A DNA stretch of 6,875 bases, taken from assembly GCA_003222455.1 (NCBI GenBank), contig QHWF01000047.1:1-6875 (forward strand), in the 5' to 3' direction. Positions 1 through 5,564 of this stretch are shown one piece after another. The translations under genes were made by a program, and so were the position numbers. The notes beneath the pieces are model-generated. The model saw nothing but the letters and a program-made list of their open reading frames with translations, was not told the DNA's origin and searched no databases. This stretch comes from Acidobacteriota bacterium. Lineage in GTDB: Bacteria > Acidobacteriota > Vicinamibacteria > Vicinamibacterales > CAVVIG01. Every line of letters begins with the position of its first letter. Within the stretch, counting starts at the first letter, position 1.

Positions 1-2324
1 CAAACGGCGAATCGCACCCATGCCTTGCCGGTGGCATCGAACGGAATCGCGAAACGCTTCGTGCCGAACGGCGCCAACTCGGTGGCTGAAATCACCTGAC
101 GATCGACTTTCTTGCCGTCGCTCCACACGACCTCGACGAAACTCAGGGGGAAGGTCCAGTCGACGTCGGCGGTAATCGTTCGCTGATTGCCGATGCCCGC
201 GACACTGTAGTTCCTGATCAGAATCTCGCCCGTCGTCGCGAAGAAGTTGCCCTCGCGCAGTGATTTCAAGATCGGGCTGTAGTCGTCGTCCGGCCCGGGC
301 GTCTTGTCGATTTTCAGATAGTTGACCGGGAAGTTGGCGTACAGGTCGTCCTCGGGACCCTTTCGATATGTGTCGATGTCGGCGATGAGGTATTTGGGCC
401 TGACGCCGAGACCCGCGTACATGTTGTTCATCGTGTCGATCGCATCGAAGCAGCGCCAGTCGCACATCCGCACTTCCGAGTTGTCCTGCCCCATGCCCGG
501 CTTGAACGCCACGCCCAGATACCGATCGTTCTTCACGTACGGCTTGTCCCAGATCAAGTCGGGATATCCGGTGGTGCTCTTCGTTCGCGGGTGCGCGTGA
601 TACCAGTACGCGCCCTCGGCATCCATCATGGCCTGCACGTCTTCAGTGCTGCCCGTGTGATACACCTTGCCGTAGCCCGGCACCTCCTCGACGAGCGGCT
701 GTCCCGGCTGCCGCACTTTGGTCCAGTACACGTCCTTCGGCCACAGGATGTTGTAGTGACCGCCGAAATACGCGCTCGGCTCTTCCCACGGTACGACCAG
801 GAAGTCCGTGTCCGACGCGCGTCGCGAGGCTTCGAAATACTCCTTCTGCTCGGACAGGCGCAGCGGGCCGGGGTCGTTCGGGTGCAGCTCGAAATGGAAA
901 TCGCTCAGGCCGATGACGTTCAGGCCGAGCGATTTCATCGCCGCCAGATCCTGGAACGGCGTGTCGAGCGATCCGGAGGCGCGCTGCCGTCCGGTGAAAT
1001 CGAGATGGAAGTGGTTCACGAACGTCTTGTAGCCTGGCAGCGGTTTGAACGTATCGCCATGCGTGAAGGCCAGCACAGCCTGGCGCGCCGGCTCGCCCGC
1101 GTCGGGGCTCACGTAGAAATACACGCCCATCTTCTGTACGGTGCCGGGCGGCGCATTGTAGAGGGCGAAATTCTGCACGTATTGCGGATCCTCTTCACGC
1201 TCGAGCATGCCGACGCCGACGCCGAACCGCCTTTCGGCGTCCTTCCGGTACCACACGTAGCCGAGATTCGTGTCCTTCTCACGCGTGAAGAAGAACGTGT
1301 GCGGCGGGGGGAACGCGCTCAGGCTGCCGCCGCTGGCCTCGGCCACGATGAGACGGTTCTGCGCCTTCACACGCGCCAGCGTCTTGTTGACCAGGCCGCC
1401 GAACTGGTGAGTCTGCGGATGACCGCCGGTATCACGCCAGGTGACGCGCGGCGTGAGATCCGTCGAAAATCCCTTCAAGCCGGCGTCGTATTTGTAGGCA
1501 ACCCATGGTTCGCTGGTCCTGGCCGCCGCGTCCATCCGCAGCAGGTTCGTGCCCTTGTAAACGGTGAACTGCAGGTCGCCGGCGAATATCCCGAGCGACA
1601 AGCCGGGGAACGTCACGACCAGGCTCGCGCCGTCGGTCTTCACGCTGCATGACGTCGTGTGGAATGACGAATCGCCGCGGCGAATCTCCGACGGCGTCCG
1701 CTGCGGACCCAGCGTCCGGTTCGGTTGCAACACGCCTTGCGGATCCTCGCTGCGCCCGCCCGCGTTCCCCTCGCGGCCGCCGCGCCCGCCGGCGCCAGCG
1801 TTCGCACCGCCCTGACGCCCACGCCGCCATACCGCTTCGTCCTGCAGTTCCTGCGAACCCGGCAGCACCAGCGGCGCGTCCCAGAACGCATACCACCGGT
1901 TCTTGTTGATCACGTCTTCCGTCAACTCGATGCCGGCCGCCCGCAACGGGTTCGCCTGATCCGTGGCCATCCGGCGAACACCGGTGACGACGTGATATTC
2001 CGGCGTGAGATTGGCGCCGAGCGTCGTCCATTGCCCGCCGGCTTTCTTCACCGCCAGATCCCGAATCACCGGCTGGCCGCTGTCGACCGCATAGCGCGCG
2101 CGCACATCCGCGCCGTTCTGGCCCGTCCACGACACCACGAGCATGTCATGGTCGAGGGCGGCAGTGAGGCCCTGCGCCGCCTTGTACTGCGACAGGTTGC
2201 AGGTCAATGAATCGGCGAACAATACCGCGACGGGCGAACGGGTCGAGATCGACGACGGCAGCACAAATGCCGCCACCATCGCAGCGGCAAGGGCGGCGGA
2301 CACGAGGGATCGTTTCAGGTTCAT
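1..2324 (-). CDS. Exported CehA/McbA-family (PHP-like) metallohydrolase, C-terminus cut by window edge
   Basis: Seen: an open frame of 774 codons from ATG at 2324 to the left edge, with no stop reached. The start is supported by GGAG six bases upstream. The N-terminus (MNLKRSLVSAALAAAMVAAF) is signal-peptide-like: K4/R5, then a hydrophobic stretch to about residue 22. Residues ~40-425 look like beta-rich material I cannot name, interrupted by a Gly/Arg-rich insert at ~168-192. Residues ~434-653 carry PHP-type metal-site motifs: HFH (H438, H440), SDFH (D475, H477), WEEP (E514/E515), GGHYN (H523), HAHP (H576, H578) and IADID (D649/D651). REGNFFATTGE (690-700) matches the usual segment after the catalytic domain, followed by a small beta domain. 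Known: CehA/McbA proteins are metal-dependent hydrolases named after carbaryl hydrolases; most members have no known substrate. Inferred: exported hydrolase acting in the periplasm or outside the cell, co-expressed with the receptor upstream. Only a short C-terminal part is probably missing. Family sure, substrate unknown. Confidence 0.85.
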   Translation of the reverse strand, partial: MNLKRSLVSAALAAAMVAAFVLPSSISTRSPVAVLFADSLTCNLSQYKAAQGLTAALDHDMLVVSWTGQNGADVRARYAVDSGQPVIRDLAVKKAGGQWTTLGANLTPEYHVVTGVRRMATDQANPLRAAGIELTEDVINKNRWYAFWDAPLVLPGSQELQDEAVWRRGRQGGANAGAGGRGGREGNAGGRSEDPQGVLQPNRTLGPQRTPSEIRRGDSSFHTTSCSVKTDGASLVVTFPGLSLGIFAGDLQFTVYKGTNLLRMDAAARTSEPWVAYKYDAGLKGFSTDLTPRVTWRDTGGHPQTHQFGGLVNKTLARVKAQNRLIVAEASGGSLSAFPPPHTFFFTREKDTNLGYVWYRKDAERRFGVGVGMLEREEDPQYVQNFALYNAPPGTVQKMGVYFYVSPDAGEPARQAVLAFTHGDTFKPLPGYKTFVNHFHLDFTGRQRASGSLDTPFQDLAAMKSLGLNVIGLSDFHFELHPNDPGPLRLSEQKEYFEASRRASDTDFLVVPWEEPSAYFGGHYNILWPKDVYWTKVRQPGQPLVEEVPGYGKVYHTGSTEDVQAMMDAEGAYWYHAHPRTKSTTGYPDLIWDKPYVKNDRYLGVAFKPGMGQDNSEVRMCDWRCFDAIDTMNNMYAGLGVRPKYLIADIDTYRKGPEDDLYANFPVNYLKIDKTPGPDDDYSPILKSLREGNFFATTGEILIRNYSVAGIGNQRTITADVDWTFPLSFVEVVWSDGKKVDRQVISATELAPFGTKRFAIPFDATGKAWVRFAV

Positions 2325-2330
2325 CGGCGT

Positions 2331-2334
2331 CTCC
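2331..2334 (-). promoter_or_regulatory. Ribosome binding site of the metallohydrolase gene
   Basis: GGAG on the minus strand, six bases before the ATG at 2324. It fixes the start codon. It begins one base after the 3' end of the long hairpin at 2336-2373, so formation of that hairpin could affect ribosome access. Confidence 0.7.
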
Positions 2335-2335
2335 A

Positions 2336-2373
2336 ATGAAAGAACGACCGCCTGTCGGCGGTCGTTCTTTCAT
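2336..2373 (-). terminator. Perfect 17-bp stem-loop between receptor and metallohydrolase genes (terminator or attenuator)
   Basis: Seen: the minus strand reads ATGAAAGAACGACCGCC, loop GACA, then the exact reverse complement GGCGGTCGTTCTTTCAT. The stem has an A-rich 5' foot, a GC-rich core and a T-rich 3' foot (TTCTTTCATT), the general layout of an intrinsic terminator in which part of the U-tract pairs with the A-tract. It starts five bases after the receptor stop codon and ends one base before the next gene's GGAG. The U-tract is interrupted by C and A, so termination may be partial. It could instead stabilise the 3' end of the receptor mRNA. There is no plus-strand gene for it to serve. 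The structure is certain by base pairing; its function is inferred. Confidence 0.75.
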
Positions 2374-2378
2374 AAATA

Positions 2379-5318
2379 TCAGAACCGGAACCGCACGCCC
2401 AGGCGCGCGATACGAGCCGGGATGACGTTCGTGACATAGCCGAATGACGGACCCGACTGGAAATTCGCCGCGGTTGGCGTCGCTGCGTTCAACACGTTGA
2501 AGATATCGACGTCGACATCGAGCCGCCGTGCGCTCCCGAGCGAGAGACCCTTGCTGGCACGAAAGTTCAGAATGTTCTGAGCCGAGAGCCGCTCTTTTCC
2601 GTACGGCTCGAGGCGCAGCGTGGTATTGCCGTTCTGTGCGATCGCCGGACCGCCATCGGGATCGACCTGACGGAAGATGTAGGTTCGCTGCCCCGTCACG
2701 CCGTTCTTGCTCTGCAGGAATCCTGCGAGGGTGACGTCCCCCGGCAGCCGATAGCTGCCCGTGACGTTGCCGGCCCACGACCAGGTTTCGTCGAGCGGGA
2801 AGAACTGATCGTTGGGACTGTTGAACACCGACGCGATCCACCGGTGGTTCTTCACCGCGAAATACGACACCTGGCCCGTCCACCTGGACGAGAACCGCTT
2901 CGTCAACGTGGCTTCGACCGAGTGGTACCGATCCGTGTTGGTGGCGTTGACGGTCTGGGCGTTCACGAAACCGGCGCCCCTGTACGCGGCGCTGTAATCG
3001 GCAAGCGTCACCTTCCCTCCGTCATCAGCGTTGCCGAGGATTCCGTCGGGGCCCGGATCGCGGCGTGTGATCGGCACGCTCCAGGCGCTGAACGGACGCA
3101 GGGTGTTGATGCTGACTGTGTTGTTCGTGGAGTTGACGATGGAATCGGAGACCAGCTTGTGGACGTACATGATGCGGATGCCCATGTTGGCCGCCAGCTC
3201 GCGCTCGAAGCTCGCCGTGGTTTCCCAGGTGTTCGGCGATTTCAGGTTCGGATTCAGGATCTGGTTGCTGGCCGCGGTGATGCTCTTGAAGTCGGAACCG
3301 TTGAGATCGAGGTTCACTTCGCCTGGCTGATACAGCTTGTCGCCGTTCAGATCGTGCCAGTTGAACACGGCGTTCGCGGTCGCATTCCTGTTGAACGCGT
3401 CGGCGTACGTATCCCCGAGAAGATAGTTGTAAAGACCGAAGGTCGCTTTCACCACCGATTTCCCGCCGATGTCCCAGGCCACACCCGTCCGAGGCACCGC
3501 ACGCGTCAGCTTCTGCACTTCGATCTGCGGGAACGAACCGGCCGCGAACACCGTCGGCCAATCACGCGCGCCGTCGTATGACTGTGCGGGCAGGAACGAG
3601 TGCTGCCGCTCCCAGCGCACACCCAGATTGACCGTGAGCCTGCTCGTGGGCCGCCAGCTGTCTTTCACGTACCACGCATAGGTGTTGTCGTGGTCCGCTG
3701 GAACGACCGGCGTGTTGTAGATCCTGATTTGCGATGGCGTATTCGGAACACCGCCGATCGTATCGGTGTACAGAACACAGTTGCAGGCGAGGTTATTCGA
3801 ATATCCGTCGGAGCTCTTGTCGAGATAAATGCTGACGCCGGTTTTGAGCTCGTGCTTTCCCGCAAACGAGCGTTCGGGGAAAAAGCTGATGCTGTCGTCG
3901 GTTTGAAACCTATCCCGGGTCTTGTTCTGGTGCAGCGGAGCAGAGCCCGTGTTCAACGTCGTCGCGAGGTCCTGCCGGGGCGGCGCATCGGCACGGGCGT
4001 ACGATCGCGCCGCGTCATAGTCGGTCACGTACCCGCTGTAACCGCCGACGGCGTTTACGAGCACGCGCGGACTGATCATGCTCTGGAGCTCGATCTTCTG
4101 AATGGCGGTCGGATTCTTGTAGTCCCGCGTCGATTCGAGCGGCGTGAACCGGCCGGCGTTGTTCTGCGGCTGCGCCTTGGTGCCGCGTTGCCACGCGTAG
4201 ACCAGCCGGTTGTTCTTCGTCAGCTGGTAGGACAGCTTCGCGGACAACTGTGAGAGCGACGTCTCGGAGTCGGCCAGCGGATCGTCGGCGGTCAGGTATT
4301 TGCCATCGGGGCCCGGACCAGACGCGAACCCGAGCACGCCTTCCTTCTTGGCCTGCCGGCCGTAGGCACCGTAGAACCACACCTTGTCGCGGATGATCCG
4401 GCCGCCGAGATCCGCGGACAAATCGTAGAAATTCTTCAGCGGCGAGGTGGCGGTGAGCCCCTGTGCCCGCAGGGCGTCGTCCAGGTTGTCGCCCTGGAAT
4501 TTCGGCGACTCCGTAGAGGCCTGGTACGTCCCATGAAATGCATTGCCGCCAGACTTCATGATCGCAACCATCGAGATGCCGGGCACTGATACCTCGGCGT
4601 CGTTGCCCGAGCTCTTGATCTGCACTTCTTCGAGCGTGCTGTCGTTGAAGTAGATCGCGGTATTCTGATCCGCGCCCATGGTGATATTCATGCCTTCGAC
4701 CTGGAGCTTGGGCTGAGACAACACCCCATAGCTGGAGAGGTTCTGGCGCTGCGCCATCGTGCTGCCGCCGACATCTGCGACGGCCTGCGTGACGCCGGGC
4801 GCCATGGCAAAAATATTCTGCAGGTCGCGGCCGCGCGGAATCGAATCGAGCACTTCTTTCGTGAACGCGACACTGGCCGCGGTGCTGGTGACGTCGACGA
4901 CCGGACTCTGTCCGCTGACCGTGACCGACTCTTCCACGGCCCCGAGCTTCAGCGTGAGATCGACGCGTGCGTTGAAGCCGACGGTCAGCCGCAGGTCTTC
5001 GCGAACCGATGTCGAGAATCCCTGGATCTCGGCTTTCAGCCGATAGGTGCCGGCGGGCAGGTCGACGAACTTGTAGTTTCCCGCTGAATCAGACACTTGA
5101 GTGAGCACACCGACCTGCAGCTGGGGACTCGTCGCCGTGACAGTCACGCCGGGCAGGACGGCGTTGGACTCGTCCTTGACTGTGCCTTCGATGGTGCCCG
5201 ACGACACGCTCTGAGCGACTGCCGCACTGACGCCGATCATCGACATCAAAGCGACCACGCCGAAGATCAACCAATGCCGCGCCCGTACGCCGTTACCAGA
5301 CGCGAGAATCGTCGTCAT
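2379..5318 (-). CDS. Oar-like TonB-dependent outer-membrane receptor with N-terminal carboxypeptidase-regulatory-like domain
   Basis: Complete gene, 979 residues. ATG at 5318 is chosen because AGGAG lies seven bases upstream; in-frame TTG (5357) and ATG (5336) add 13 or 6 residues but have no comparable site. Signal peptide: R12/R14, hydrophobic core W16-V30, likely cleavage after AVA (33-35). Residues ~41-122 form a CarboxypepD_reg-like beta-sandwich (GTIEGTVKDESNAVLPGVTV). EESVTVSG (~130-137) is TonB-box-like. The plug follows to ~257 (IPRGRDLQNIFAMAPGV, VEGMNI, SGGNAFHG), then the barrel. The last strand ends LGVRFRF with a terminal Phe, the usual Bam recognition signal. Asp-rich loops occur at 334-347, 656-667 and 754-766. 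The only cysteines I see are C512 and C514. Known: this architecture is greatly expanded in Acidobacteriota, and ligands are mostly unassigned; size is normal for the group. Inferred: energised uptake of a large or scarce substrate, together with the hydrolase gene that follows 54 bases later. Confidence 0.93.
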   Translation of the reverse strand: MTTILASGNGVRARHWLIFGVVALMSMIGVSAAVAQSVSSGTIEGTVKDESNAVLPGVTVTATSPQLQVGVLTQVSDSAGNYKFVDLPAGTYRLKAEIQGFSTSVREDLRLTVGFNARVDLTLKLGAVEESVTVSGQSPVVDVTSTAASVAFTKEVLDSIPRGRDLQNIFAMAPGVTQAVADVGGSTMAQRQNLSSYGVLSQPKLQVEGMNITMGADQNTAIYFNDSTLEEVQIKSSGNDAEVSVPGISMVAIMKSGGNAFHGTYQASTESPKFQGDNLDDALRAQGLTATSPLKNFYDLSADLGGRIIRDKVWFYGAYGRQAKKEGVLGFASGPGPDGKYLTADDPLADSETSLSQLSAKLSYQLTKNNRLVYAWQRGTKAQPQNNAGRFTPLESTRDYKNPTAIQKIELQSMISPRVLVNAVGGYSGYVTDYDAARSYARADAPPRQDLATTLNTGSAPLHQNKTRDRFQTDDSISFFPERSFAGKHELKTGVSIYLDKSSDGYSNNLACNCVLYTDTIGGVPNTPSQIRIYNTPVVPADHDNTYAWYVKDSWRPTSRLTVNLGVRWERQHSFLPAQSYDGARDWPTVFAAGSFPQIEVQKLTRAVPRTGVAWDIGGKSVVKATFGLYNYLLGDTYADAFNRNATANAVFNWHDLNGDKLYQPGEVNLDLNGSDFKSITAASNQILNPNLKSPNTWETTASFERELAANMGIRIMYVHKLVSDSIVNSTNNTVSINTLRPFSAWSVPITRRDPGPDGILGNADDGGKVTLADYSAAYRGAGFVNAQTVNATNTDRYHSVEATLTKRFSSRWTGQVSYFAVKNHRWIASVFNSPNDQFFPLDETWSWAGNVTGSYRLPGDVTLAGFLQSKNGVTGQRTYIFRQVDPDGGPAIAQNGNTTLRLEPYGKERLSAQNILNFRASKGLSLGSARRLDVDVDIFNVLNAATPTAANFQSGPSFGYVTNVIPARIARLGVRFRF

Positions 5319-5325
5319 TGCCAGG

Positions 5326-5330
5326 CTCCT
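5326..5330 (-). promoter_or_regulatory. Ribosome binding site of the TonB-dependent receptor gene
   Basis: AGGAG on the minus strand, seven bases before the ATG at 5318. It is the best Shine-Dalgarno match near the candidate starts and decides for 5318 over the upstream in-frame ATG at 5336 and TTG at 5357. Confidence 0.8.
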
Positions 5331-5444
5331 GTTCATCGAGATGACCGCCGGCTCCAAACCTCACCGCAATATGTGCGCGGCGCGAACGCCGGACACCCAC
5401 GACCGAACGACTCCAGGCCCGACGTGACCGTTCGAGCACGAGCG

Positions 5445-5477
5445 CCGCGGCGACGGAATACCGCGGTCCTCGGACCG
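5445..5477 (-). repeat. Two overlapping GC-rich inverted repeats in the receptor leader
   Basis: CCGCGG occurs at 5445-5450 and again at 5461-5466. Being self-complementary, the two copies can pair as a 6-bp stem with a 10-base loop. Overlapping the second copy, CGGTCC (5464-5469) and GGACCG (5472-5477) can form a second short hairpin. They share bases 5464-5466, so both cannot form fully at once. In GC-rich DNA such short stems also arise by chance. Confidence 0.35.
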
Positions 5478-5533
5478 ATTCGCAACGCGAAGAGAGGTCC
5501 AGCCCGATTGCGACCGTTGTGGATGTGGGCGCC

Positions 5534-5539
5534 ACTATA
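5534..5539 (-). promoter_or_regulatory. Possible -10 element upstream of the receptor gene
   Basis: The minus strand reads TATAGT, five of six bases of the sigma-70 -10 consensus, in an otherwise GC-rich leader. No good -35 hexamer stands 16-18 bases upstream (the sequence there reads CAAGTC or near it), and there is no TGn extension. If real, the receptor transcript would have an untranslated leader of about 200 bases. Weak call from one short match. Confidence 0.25.
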
Positions 5540-5564
5540 ACGCAAGATTCGCCGGGGACTTGTC

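Larger units (their letters stand above)
5319..5564 (-). other. Gene-free leader between the monooxygenase and receptor genes
   Basis: This 246-base stretch separates the monooxygenase stop codon from the receptor start. I see no convincing gene in it on either strand; the frames that cross it lack ribosome binding sites or family features. It holds a weak -10-like hexamer near its upstream end, two overlapping GC-rich inverted repeats (5445-5466 and 5464-5477), and the receptor's ribosome binding site at its downstream end. I see no clear intrinsic terminator after the monooxygenase, so read-through into the receptor gene is possible. Inferred role: receptor promoter plus a structured 5' untranslated region. 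Confidence 0.55.

Noticed and set aside
591..1652. A 353-codon open frame on the plus strand, antisense to the metallohydrolase
   Set aside because: Its translation is rich in Arg, Val, His and Ala with no family motif. It lies opposite a gene with intact metal-site motifs, and long antisense frames are expected in GC-rich coding DNA.
1743..1823. GC-rich repeat-like tract as a possible CRISPR-like or tandem repeat array
   Set aside because: No regular unit or spacers. It is Gly/Arg-coding sequence in frame with the metallohydrolase.
2146..2883. A 245-codon minus-strand frame spanning the receptor 3' end and the metallohydrolase start
   Set aside because: It is out of frame with both real genes, crosses the hairpin, and has Arg-rich shadow composition. 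It is explained by the two genes it overlaps.
2844..4253. Plus-strand frames of about 200-245 codons antisense to the receptor barrel
   Set aside because: No recognisable domain, Arg/Val-rich shadow composition, and the opposite strand carries a continuous, recognisable receptor.
5097..5540. A 147-codon plus-strand frame running through the leader
   Set aside because: It overlaps the receptor N-terminus, its product is Arg-rich with no family likeness, and I see no supporting ribosome binding site or conserved motif.
5293..5545. Short minus-strand frames in the leader that could be a leader peptide or small gene
   Set aside because: They run into the receptor gene out of frame, lack good ribosome binding sites and show no membrane or domain features.
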